In this document: positions 55,496 through 64,000 of the stretch, piece by piece
Layout: each line of letters starts with the position of its first letter
Numbering within the stretch: the stretch's first letter is position 1
From: Aedes albopictus
Lineage: Eukaryota; Arthropoda; Insecta; Diptera; Culicidae
Assembly (NCBI RefSeq): GCF_035046485.1
Contig: NC_085136.1
Location: 326,148,175 to 326,212,174, forward strand
Reading direction: 5' to 3'
Length of the DNA stretch: 64,000 nt
Program-made: the position numbers and the translations under genes
The notes under the pieces: model-generated
Seen by the model: only the letters and a program-made list of their open reading frames with translations
The model's database searches: none
What the model was told of the DNA's origin: nothing

Positions 55496-56434
55496 TACCG
55501 TATGCGTGATAATGTTTGCACCATCGTTAAATAAAATTCCAGTTTTACTTGTGAAGACAATGTATTGGTTTTATTTGCAGGCATTTAAGCTATAAGTCAT
55601 ATCATAGCAGGCTTTGAATAAAAAGTGTTGATTTTCTTAGTTTAACACTTGCATAATGACTAAGTGGCAACCTAGCTCGTGATTTGTCCACGCGCAAATG
55701 TCGAAAAGTATCCGTGGTAGTGTCAAAGTCAAGATTAACAATTTTTGAATTTATTTTTTTTATTTTGACATTGCCTAATGATGTAGACATTGACACACAA
55801 ACAAAAGTTATAATAACTATTGATTCTGGAATTTGGTACGGATCGATAGTTTTTCGGAAATCGAAAAAAACGGAGGTTGTGTCCGGGCAAATTCAAGACT
55901 TTCTTATATGGCGCTACTCGTAGCTCCTGGATGCCATTGGTAATAATGTAAGTTTTTTTTTCTATGGTCGAAGGATCATAAAGGCCACCGTAATTTTCCA
56001 TTTCGATATCCCATGCCGTTAAGTCCCTGATTTCGCGTTTCTTTGCCATTTTTCTCATTGAGTGCATATAATTCACCCAAATCTTCTTTTTGGTGGCAGC
56101 GATAGCTTTCTTAATCCATGTTAACCTTGGACGACCAGTGGACACCTTCGGAAATAGTTGCCCTTGCTTTTTTTCGGTCTAAGACTGTTTTACGGTTCTC
56201 CTGAACACTCCTGAAATGCCTTTTTTAACATTTGCACGTGGACAAGTCCCGACTACCGCTGCTACCCCTTCATGATGCAAATTTTAAACTTAAGAAATCG
56301 GATTTTTTTACCCGCAACTTACTGTGATATGAGTTACAGCTTACGTGCATGCAATAAAAACCAAGACATTGTGTGTACAGGTGATATGGGTACCTTATTT
56401 GTACGATGGTGCAAACATTATCACGCATACGGTA
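55496..56434. mobile_element. TA-flanked transposon with perfect 30-bp TIRs (935 bp)
   Basis: The element is 55498-56432, flanked by TA on both sides. Both termini start CCGTATGCGTGATAATGTTT, and the inverted identity extends over 30 of 30 bases, so the copy is young or recently moved. TA target and TIR type suggest Tc1/mariner-like mobilisation. Unlike the other elements, the interior is not a palindrome and contains a 136-codon minus-strand frame (next entry). Confidence 0.85.
55735..56145 (-). CDS. Hypothetical 136-residue frame inside the TA-flanked element
   Basis: The frame begins near STGRPRLTWIKKA and is Lys/Arg-rich in its first half (TKKKIWVNY, KMAKKREIRD), then DLTAWDIEMENYGGLYD, becoming AT-rich and less protein-like toward the C-terminus. 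I recognise no DDE transposase, helix-turn-helix or zinc-finger signature, and it is far shorter than a mariner transposase (about 340 residues). It may be a remnant of transposase, a captured host exon or chance. It lies between perfect TIRs, so it moves with the element. Confidence that it is translated is low. Confidence 0.25.
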   Translation of the reverse strand: MSTGRPRLTWIKKAIAATKKKIWVNYMHSMRKMAKKREIRDLTAWDIEMENYGGLYDPSTIEKKTYIITNGIQELRVAPYKKVLNLPGHNLRFFRFPKNYRSVPNSRINSYYNFCLCVNVYIIRQCQNKKNKFKNC

Positions 56435-56640
56435 TTAAAGCTAGTAAGGGCAAATCGAACAAACAAAAACTGCTGACGTTTGTTAAGCTCATAATTAAAT
56501 TGCTTTTCACATACGTGCCAAATGTAGCATTTAAGATTTGTTCAGCTGCGAATGTTATAAACCGGCAATAGTTCGACATGCATGCTTGTTATGTAATGAC
56601 TTTGAATTGTGCCTTGGGTAGTTTATGGACAGGCCCTTAA
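56435..56640. other. AT-rich spacer
   Basis: Nothing recognised. Confidence 0.3.
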
Positions 56641-57200
56641 GACGATTCGAGGAGAAACTCTGAAAATCTTTAAGAGAAATCCTGGGAAGAAATTCAAGAG
56701 CAATATCGGAAAACTCTCCTAGGAAGAACTTTTGCAAGCATCTCGCAGAAGTCCCAAGAGAAACTATTGGACAGCCATCCCGAAAATCCTCTCAGAGAAA
56801 TTCTTGCAGGAGTTTTTGATATGTTTTTGAATGATCTTCGGGAGGTTTCCAGCGAGAAATTCTCATATCATATTGGGAAAATCTCTGGATAAAATCTCGG
56901 GATGTATGCTAGCAGAGACCCCGTGAAAACTATTGCAGAAATCCGGTGAGTAATTCTGGTTGAAATCTCAAGAAAAATTCTGGAATCTAGAACAAAAAAA
57001 CAGGAATTAAAACTTTTGATAAATGCGAGGAAGAAATCGTAGGAAGAGTTCTGTAGGAAAACTGCTAAATATTTTAAAATAGAAGCGTTAGAAATCATAG
57101 AAGAAATCCCGGATGGAATTCAGGGAAAAATCATGGATGGAATTTCGAGAGAAAAATTTAATGGAATTTCGGAACAAATTCCGCATAGATTCCAATGAAA
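56641..57200. repeat. Degenerate satellite relic
   Basis: GAGAAATCCTGG, GAGAAATTC and GAAATCCCGG phrases at loose 23-25-base spacing; the orientation matches 53401-54065. Confidence 0.55.
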
Positions 57201-57247
57201 TTTTTAAACAAATCTGTGGGAAAATATCTTATATTTGAAAGAGCTCT

Positions 57248-57303
57248 TTAGAAATATATGTATAGAAGCACTGGTTTAGAAATATATGTATAGAAGCATT
57301 GGT
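57248..57303. repeat. Tandem duplicate of a 28-bp segment
   Basis: TTTAGAAATATATGTATAG followed by AAGCA(C/T)TGG occurs twice in a row, immediately upstream of the RTE-like LINE. Confidence 0.85.
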
Positions 57304-57564
57304 GAGAACACTACACTAGGTCATTACCAAGATTTGGTAGGAGGAAGTATTACCGGAGGAATAGATGGAAGGTATTGTGTATCCCATCTACAAAAGGGGT
57401 GACAAGTTTGATTGCGGAAACTATCGCGCCATCCGCCATGTATTGCAGAAATGCCTCGAATACAACGTGCTCACACATCAAATGTTCTCCGATTTTAAAT
57501 CAGCGTATGATAGAATCGATCGAGACCAGCGGAACGATTTTTACAAAGTGGAATGATTTTCACA

Positions 57565-58499
57565 TACAGGGGATAGACAAAATGATCGGGACAGGCAAAA
57601 TTTTCACTTTTCAAAAAATGCTCAACTAGCTGTAACTTTTCGTAAAATGCATCGAATATTCTCAAATTTTTACTGTAGGTTCATCAAATAGTTGTGTATC
57701 AGTGGTCAAAATTTGGGAAAGATCGGGTCATTTTCCATCAAGTTATAAAAATTCTTGAAAAAGGTATAATTATACGATGGTCAACTTTGAGCTATTATAT
57801 CTCCGGATTTAATAAACCGATTGCAATGAAATTTTGACCATACATGACTTATATAATGAACTCGGAAAAACTTTTGACTAAACTTGAAATTTTCAACAAG
57901 AGAAAAAATTAAAGCAATTTTATTTTTTTCACGATTTTTTAACAAATTGGTCTTTTTTTAATATGTATTCCATTACTATTTCAAATTGTTGGCGACTATG
58001 TTGTCACTTTCCTTTAAAACACGTATATATATATATATATATAAGTCGATTAGAGGGAAATTAAATGAACTATAATTTGCATCTTGAATTTTGAAACGAT
58101 GTTGAAGTTTTTGATAATTTGGTGTTTTATTAGAAAAATAATCTAATCGTTATAATTTTCTTCCGTGTTAAGAATTTCAAGTGAAGTCAACGGTTTTTCA
58201 TAGCTCATTATATAAGTCATAATTGGTCAAAATTTCATTGCATTCGGTTCATTGAATCCGGAGATATAACAGTTCAAATTTGGCTATCGGATAATTTTAC
58301 CTTTCCCAAGAATTGTTATAACTTCGTGGAGAATGGCCCGATCTTTCCCAACTTTTGATCACTGATACACAACTAGTTGATGAACTTACAGTAAAAAATT
58401 GAGAATATTTGAGGCACTTTACGAAAAGTTATAGCTAGTTGAACATGTTTTGAAAAGTGAAAATTTTACCTGTCCCGATCATTTTGTCTATCCCCTGTA
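57565..58499. mobile_element. Tc1/mariner-like palindromic element (931 bp) inside the LINE
   Basis: The element is 57567-58497, with TA on both flanks. Termini read CAGGGGATAGACAAAATGAT and are inverted; arms of about 310 bp are complementary (left to about 57880, right from about 58195). The centre has a (TA)n tract at 58026-58042. No transposase. The CAGGGG start also occurs in hAT elements, but the flanks give only TA, not an 8-bp duplication, so a TA-specific mobiliser is preferred. Confidence 0.8.
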
Positions 58500-58764
58500 G
58501 TCCGTCCAGCTGCTTGGTTTCGCTGATGATAATGATATTATAGCTCACGAATTTCAGACGATGGTGGAAACGTGACCGCCTACAACGACACCAGCATTGT
58601 AGCAGGAAATCGAGCTTACTTTGGACTCCGCAGAATTCTACGATCGAACAGAGTTCGCCGCCACACGAAGTTAACTATCTTCAAAACGCTGATTAGACCG
58701 GCAGTCTTATGGGTGCGAAGCATGGACCCTACGTGCTTGGAGTTCTCGAACGGAAGGTGTTGCG

Positions 58765-59551
58765 TACCGTAAACCGGGGTCAAATTGATCAGCGGGGTGT
58801 AATTGATCATTCGGGTACTACATTGTAATTCCATACTAGGAACTTTTAAGCGTCGTAATGACCTTAAACCTTTTACGTCATCTGGTTCGTAGATGTCTAG
58901 AGATGAGTGTAGACTTTATTTTTTTAGAAAAAAAGTTAGTTTTGCCTTATTTTTGTAGGAATTTGCAATGTGTTTCCCATTTAGTTGAAATCATTGCTAC
59001 TAAACAATCGATTGCTAATAGGACTTCCCGTAAATTGTCTGTTTTAACATTTTTGTGGAGCCTTGGTTGGGAAGTTATGTAGCTAATCAGAACATGAAAT
59101 AGTAAAAAAATAGTTCATTTTATGATGAAATAGTCATTTATTGTGATAGAAATCACTTATTTTAAATGAAATTGCCTACCTTAAGGCGTTTAAGGGGAAA
59201 TTTTAAAATTTAATTTTGCATTTAAAGTATTAAATTCACTAGTTGTAAGATTTTAAACGAGTTATTCGGTTTTAGAAAAGCAAAATTAAGCGGAGAATAA
59301 AATTTTCCTTTCCAACCGATGCTTAATTGTATACTGATCAATTTCGCCCCAAAGTAACCTTTCCAATTTTTTGATATTTGGAGTTATTTAACTTAAAGTT
59401 TAAATTTGTTGAACAAAATTCTGTCGCATGGTTCCATGGAGATCCACTGGGTACTGGTTTTACAGAAACTGTCTTGGCAATATTTGGATTGGCACTGATG
59501 TTATCCGCAAAAGTTGTTTTAATGTGATCAATTTGACCCCGGATTACGGTA
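58765..59551. mobile_element. Non-autonomous TIR transposon, CCGTAA family, copy 2 (783 bp)
   Basis: The element is 58767-59549, with TA flanks. Left end CCGTAAACCGGGGTCAAATT; right-end complement CCGTAATCCGGGGTCAAATT. GTGTAATTGATCA and TGATCAATTTC repeats lie subterminally. Excision with one TA restores the LINE reading across the junction. Same family as 34611-35403, but with GGGGTCAAATTGATC in place of GGGGTAACATTGATC. Confidence 0.85.
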
Positions 59552-60119
59552 CCACCTACGGCGGAGTGCAGAAGGAAGACGAGACTTGGATAAGGCCGAT
59601 GAACCACGAGCTGCATCAACTGCTGAGAGAACCTATCATCGTACACACCGCGAAAATCGGGAGGCTACGGTGGACGGATCACGTCATCAGGATGTCGGAT
59701 GGTAATCCGATTAAAATGGTTCTCGAGAGCTATCTGACCGGTACAAGAAGACGTGGTGCGCAGCGAGCTAGGTGCGTCGACCAAGTGGAGGACGATTTGC
59801 GGACCATTCGCACAGTGCGGAACTGGAGACGCACAGCCATGCCATGGACCGAGTAGAATGGAGACGACTCTTACATACATCAGAGGGCACTCAGGACTTA
59901 GTCTGAACGGTAAGGTAAGTAAGCAAGAATGGGCCCGACGATCAACACCAGCAATACGCGAGTTATATGAGATACTGAACCTTTCAATTGCTCTATACGT
60001 TGCGCTGTACGTTGAAGGCATTCAACCGGAGACGGAGAGTGTTTTGTGTCTTGTGTTAGCTGCTGCGAACAGTACTCTGCGGTAAATAAAAACGGCATCT
60101 GGCGGTGCTGCAATAATCA

Positions 60120-60300
60120 CGAACTACACTAAGTGTTTGAAGGAAAGTGTATTGTTAAACTGATAAAACACGACAGGCTGAGTTGGGTTGGTCACATTGT
60201 AAGGATGCCAGAAGAACGGCAAGTGACGATAACGTTCAGTAGGGAGCCAGTGAGTGGCCGACGCTTTTCGGACAACCTACTGAACGAATAATTTGAATAG
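60120..60300 (+). pseudogene. LINE C-terminal fragment
   Basis: One frame reads IVKLIKHDRLSWVGHIVRMP then SGRRFSDNLLNE, the residue pattern (RL.W.GHI.RMP) of the C-terminal domain of RTE/CR1-type LINEs. About 60 residues survive. It is not in register with the 57340-59930 element, so it is probably a separate insertion. Confidence 0.6.
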
Positions 60301-60768
60301 TTCCATTGCTACGAACCAGTCTAATACAGCAAAGGCAGAGATCACTCAAAAACTACCGTCGAAAGTGGCCGCGCCGCCTTTGCCTTTGTGTGTGGAGGAT
60401 GTGACGAAGAAAAGCAAGAAATAACCATATACTAAATCGGCTCGTCAACCGACGACCCATCTAACCCTCGCCACCCAAAAGTTGCCCCGCCGAAGTGTAC
60501 ACAAAGTCGTTAACTATGCTCCAACTGCTCCTGCTTCACGCTGCTTCTGCTCCTAAATTCTTCACTAGTTACCCTGCCTCCCACCGCGGTTCATCCTCCA
60601 TCGCACCATCATCGCATCGGTTCGGCTCGGCTTGATCCATCAAAGAAGCAAAGCAGCAATGAATACCTACATTACGGATACGATGGATGAATGGAGCAAA
60701 CAAGAGTCAGGACAGGAGGTAGGTAATAGCGGGCAATATCGAGCACACACCATCATCATCGCTACTAA
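60301..60768. other. Non-repetitive DNA
   Basis: No gene recognised. Balanced base composition with pyrimidine-rich patches; may be host intergenic DNA. Confidence 0.3.
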
Positions 60769-60932
60769 TGGACTTATCCACCGATGAACCAAATTCATCG
60801 CGGTCCGAGAATTTTGACACTAGAGCGGGGTCTGTTCCAATCAGAATCGTCCAATTCTGGTTGGAACGGCCCCGCTCTAGTGTCAAAATCCTCGGACCGC
60901 GATGAATTCGGTTCATCGGTGGATAAGTCCAT
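60769..60932. mobile_element. Foldback MITE (164 bp) with arms of about 78 bp
   Basis: The left arm begins ATGGACTTATCCACCGATGA and carries TTCATCGCGGTCCGAG and TTTTGACACTAGAGCGGGG; the right arm is its reverse complement with only a few changes, leaving almost no loop. No coding capacity. The duplication cannot be resolved. Terminal ACTTATCC and the TTTTGAC...GGGG block are shared with 41746-41963. Confidence 0.85.
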
Positions 60933-61505
60933 AGCTTGCTTCGCCGGCAATAATAAGCGGCAATAATAATATCTATATCAATGGGTTGGAACCCGGTTGG
61001 AACGGATGAACCGGCAACGCTAAACGGTTGCCGCCGCCGCCACCAGCCCCGATCCACGATGCGAGCGATGTTTGCTTGCTAGCTGCCGATTGCCGCCGCC
61101 GCGCCGCCACGGTGTTAGTTCAGTGGGGTTAGTCAGAGTGAATGTCGTTAATCGCAGAAATGTCCTATTTGATAATTAGCTTCATTTTTTATAAGTTGTT
61201 CAATAAAACTGATTCCTATTCATGATAAAAACGTTTTCTTCTGCTGAACCAAACTTATTTAACTGAAATCTACTGTAATTTTTATCAAGCACAAAATTGA
61301 TTAATCATTTGATAAGGCGAATTATTAATTTTGATTGTTTGTCTGTCAAAATTTCTGTCCTCAGAAAGCAACTTGAATGCAGAAGAATCTTGATAAACGT
61401 ATTAAAGGAACAAGACTCCTCTGTTGCTAAATGAAGCAGGCATTTTCAACAAGCAAACGATTCCAATAAGAGAAAGAGACTGCTAATTCTTAGTGAATAC
61501 GGATT
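60933..61505. other. Non-repetitive DNA with a CCGCCGCC-rich patch
   Basis: 61020-61110 contains GCCGCCGCCGCCACC runs, and AGTTCAGTGGGGTTAGTCAGAG near 61120 is faintly initiator-like. No exon supported. 61150-61500 is AT-rich. Confidence 0.3.
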
Positions 61506-62990
61506 AATCTGGGAGTTTTAATCTAAGGATAAAGTGTATCCCGGAATTTCTTCCCAAGAACTTTTTTAGAAGTTCTGTCAGGTATTCTTACTGGAACTTT
61601 TAAGATACACTTCTTAAAATGCTCTGCAGGATTTCTGAAAGGACTCCCTCCTTCTCCAGACTTTTTTCTTGGTTTCCATCTTAAAATCCTCCGGGAGGTT
61701 CTTCCGGATTCCTACCGGTATTTTCTCAAGATTCCAAAAGTTCATTCTGGGATTGCTCCTTGAGAATCTGCCAGGATTCCTGAATTCCGACAGATTCCTT
61801 CTGAAGTTTTTACAGGATTCTTACAGGACTTCGTTCCAAGGGCTTCTTCAATAGGTTTAGTCTTTGGCGAGATTCATTTTAGAGTTGCTCTTGCGTTTCA
61901 CAAAAAAAAAAAAATCATTAGATTTTCCCAGGAATCATACCTAGATGTCTATAGGATTTTTTCCGAGAATATTTTTCAGAAGTTGTCGCTGAGTTTCCCC
62001 CAAAGTTTCTCGCAGAGTTCCTCTTGATTTTTTTCCCGGTATACTTACTAGTGTTTCATCCAGAATTTCTTCAAAAGTTCTTTACGGGATTTCTCCTAGA
62101 GATTTTCGAATGATTGTTCCCAGAATGTCTACAGGAGATATGCTAGGGATTTCTACTAAAGATACTCTCAAAATGTTTTCAGCATATTTTATGGGTTCTC
62201 TGTAGGAGTTTCCATCCCGGAATTTCCTCCGGATGTTTTCCTAGTATTGCTACCAGAGTCTCTCACGGGATTTCACCCACAGTAAGATCTGCACTTTCTT
62301 CAAGAAATTGTCAGCTTTCGACCGGGACATTTCTTAAAGGTTTTCGTGAGATTTCACTTGACAGTCCACTAGACGTTTCTTTCCGAGTATTTACCGAAAC
62401 TTATCTTAGAAGATTCTTTTTGGTGTTGCTCCCGTAATGTTTCATAATACCTCCTGGGACAGCGTACTAAAATCCTTGTAAGAAATTCCCGAATAAATGT
62501 CGGAAGAAATCCTAGGGGAATTTCGCGAGGAATTTCAACTATTGGAGAAAAAACAAGAGGACCTTCAGAAGAAATTCAGAGAAAAACTTCTGGAACATCT
62601 CAGAAAAACATCAGGTAATACTCTTGAGTGGAAATATAAGAGCGATTCCGGGAGGAACTCCGGATCACTTTGAGAGAAATTTCCAGAGGAACTACAAGAG
62701 AAATCTACCAAAAACTCCAAGATAAACCCGGACAATCATTTGGAAGCAATCCCGGGAAGAACTTCTACATAAACCATAGGAACATCTGGTTGAAATTCCA
62801 GAAGTGCTTCAGAAGTTCCGGAAGGAACGCCGCGACATCCCGGCATGAACTTTGGGAGCAATGGTATCTTGAGAGAAATCTGGGAACAAACTCTGACCAA
62901 CCTCCAGAAATTCAAGGAATAACTCCGGAAGAAATCGCAGGAGGAACACAGTCAGAAGCTGAAGAAGAAGACAACTGATCAAAAACATTT
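61506..62990. repeat. Degenerate satellite relic, long
   Basis: GGATTTCT, CAGGATTCCT, GAAATTCCAG and AAATCC phrases at about 12- and 24-base spacing throughout, first in one orientation (61506-62450), then largely the other (62450-62960). Heavy decay. Frames inside are low-complexity. Confidence 0.6.
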
Positions 62991-63009
62991 CCGTGCCAGA
63001 AAACAAGGA

Positions 63010-63690
63010 TCAATTTCGTTTGTTCGTGGGTCTTGTGAACTACGCCTACGGTAGGTTTTGCTCGAACCTCATATCTACCATGTATTATCTCTTGATAATT
63101 GGCTGAAAAAAGATGTAAGTTTCGTGTGGTCGGAGAAATCCCAAAAAACAAAACTAGCCGAATAACAGTTTCTCAAGCCGAAGCTTGCTTAAGAGTGGAT
63201 TGTGCAACTCTTGTATAGCAAAAATGTTTGTTACGAAGGCAGAGGTGAAGGTCAAGCTTGAGATGCAAACGAATAAGTTTTTGTTGCACTACGATCCAAC
63301 ATTACCTTACTGGTCTTTGTCACTAAAGCTTTGACGTATTAGGTTGGTGCGGTCCTCAGTCATGTCTGCCACAACGACCAATTCAATACGCATCTCAAAT
63401 CCACAAGGCTAAGTAACAAGCCTATTTCAAGAAAAAAAAATTTAGACTAGAATAGATTCTTGAAATCATCATAAAACAAAAATAAACGGTTCAAGGTTTT
63501 GTGACGGTTTTCGAAACCTCTACAATACTAACTGATCATCAAAATGTTACATGGGATAAACAAATAGACCATTCGAAAGAGTGTACGTAGATTTTGCCGA
63601 GCAAAACACGTTATTCACAGTGATAGTGGATACCATATGAAAAGGTCAGAGGTGCGAAATTGAACAAAATAATGGTCACTTACATAACAT
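63010..63690 (+). pseudogene. Ty3/gypsy-type LTR retrotransposon pol relic
   Basis: In changing frames on plus: FVGLVNY followed by GRF (63028-63060), the end of the RT thumb; KKDVSFVWSE (63107-63140), the connection; LHYDPTLP (about 63278) and GAVLSHVCHND (63340-63375), the RNase H start, where the normal catalytic Asp segment between them is corrupted; and FERVYVDFAE...TVIVD (63573-63630), corresponding to the first catalytic Asp region of integrase. The order RT, RNase H, integrase is that of Ty3/gypsy pol. Large parts are missing and several stops and frameshifts occur; the copy is dead. The LTRs are not visible. Confidence 0.65.
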
Positions 63691-64000
63691 GAGTTTGTAG
63701 AGAGTGATTCTAAACGTACGGAAATACACAAAATTGCATTTATTCAGAACTATATGCGCCTTTACTGCAGGTCATTTAAAGCGAATCTGCTGTATATGCG
63801 TCATAAGTTCTAATTATATGCAGAATTTGGCCCAATATGCTTATCTCTCCTAACCCCCAATTGTCGCAAACAAAAACAAAAATATTTTCCCCTGTTCATT
63901 TCAGCCACTTCATATTCTTTGCTTTCTCTTCTCATTTTCTCACACTCTCCTGTGTAACTTTTTAGGCTGTTGCTTTTTTGCAGTTTTTTTTTTTTGTTGA
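63691..64000. other. AT-rich DNA at the window end
   Basis: Nothing recognised. A CTTTCTCTTCTCATTTTCTC pyrimidine tract is followed by a run of T near 63980. Confidence 0.3.

Larger units (their letters stand above)
57340..59930 (+). pseudogene. RTE-like LINE RT pseudogene with two transposons inserted
   Basis: The coding trace runs on plus. GIVYPIYKRGDKFDCGNYRAI (57368-57430) is the RT start; an internal deletion joins it to LQKCLEYNVLTHQMF and SDFKSAYDRID (57445-57530), the first catalytic block. A TA-flanked element (57567-58497) follows, then LGFADDNDII (58516-58545), the catalytic Asp pair, then NRAYFGLRRILRSNRV and LTIFKTLIRPAVL. The second element (58767-59549) follows, then GGVQKEDETWIRPMNHEL, AKIGRLRWTDHVIRMSD and TRRRGAQRARCVDQVEDDL (59560-59800), the C-terminal domain of RTE-like ORFs. 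It ends near GTAAGGTAAGTAAG (59920). Stops and frameshifts are present between the blocks. It is inactive. Confidence 0.8.

Noticed and set aside
57567..58497. hAT assignment because of the CAGGGG terminus
   Set aside because: The flanks share only TA, not an 8-bp duplication.

Overview
This window looks like TE- and satellite-dominated DNA from a culicine mosquito, most likely Aedes. That is inferred from Feilai-type tRNA-derived SINEs, a LOA/Lian-type LINE, RTE-like LINEs, a retroposon with a (CTAAG)n tail and many palindromic DNA-transposon derivatives. No intact host protein-coding gene is visible. The longest open frames are artefacts of tandem repeats; the real coding traces are disabled retrotransposon genes.

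Layout. 58-10815: one continuous satellite of 23-bp palindromic monomers with higher-order repeats of about 1,080 bp (47 monomers) and 2,530 bp (110 monomers). 12.5-14.06, 15.8-18.09, 21.1-21.43 and 23.06-26.0 kb: 24-bp arrays made of two 12-bp half-units; the last holds 80 tandem, nearly identical copies. A CR1/Jockey-like LINE (18.09-21.10 kb, minus) has split the second array. 26.15-31.44 kb: a decayed LOA-type LINE with an older I-like LINE inside its ORF1 and a 67-bp palindrome inside its ORF2. Between the arrays (10.8-12.2, 14.1-15.8, 21.4-23.1 kb) lies non-repetitive, CGA/GAT-rich DNA that could be intronic or regulatory.

31.4-60.9 kb is a field of nested transposons. Three palindromic elements (35449-38164, 42040-43337, 51099-51811) are each flanked by an exact 8-bp duplication fitting the hAT pattern nTnnnnAn. 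TTAA-flanked palindromes lie at 44990-46777 and 54158-54345. TA-flanked elements lie at 34611-35403, 55498-56432, 57567-58497 and 58767-59549, and foldback MITEs at 41746-41963 and 60769-60932. SINE pieces are at 12.2, 33.5, 38.6, 44.7 and 55.0 kb. Two LINE pseudogenes (49.8-52.0 minus; 57.34-59.93 plus) each carry two insertions whose target duplications restore continuity. Degenerate relatives of the satellites fill 39.15-41.26, 49.0-49.8, 52.0-52.9, 53.4-54.06, 56.64-57.2 and 61.5-62.99 kb. A Ty3/gypsy pol relic lies at 63.0-63.7 kb.

The main biological interest is the apparent common origin of all the satellite arrays from one roughly 12-bp motif, the nested higher-order structure, and the number of long palindromes in one place. 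Repeat counts and boundaries were read by eye. Family names rest on motif recognition, not on a database search.
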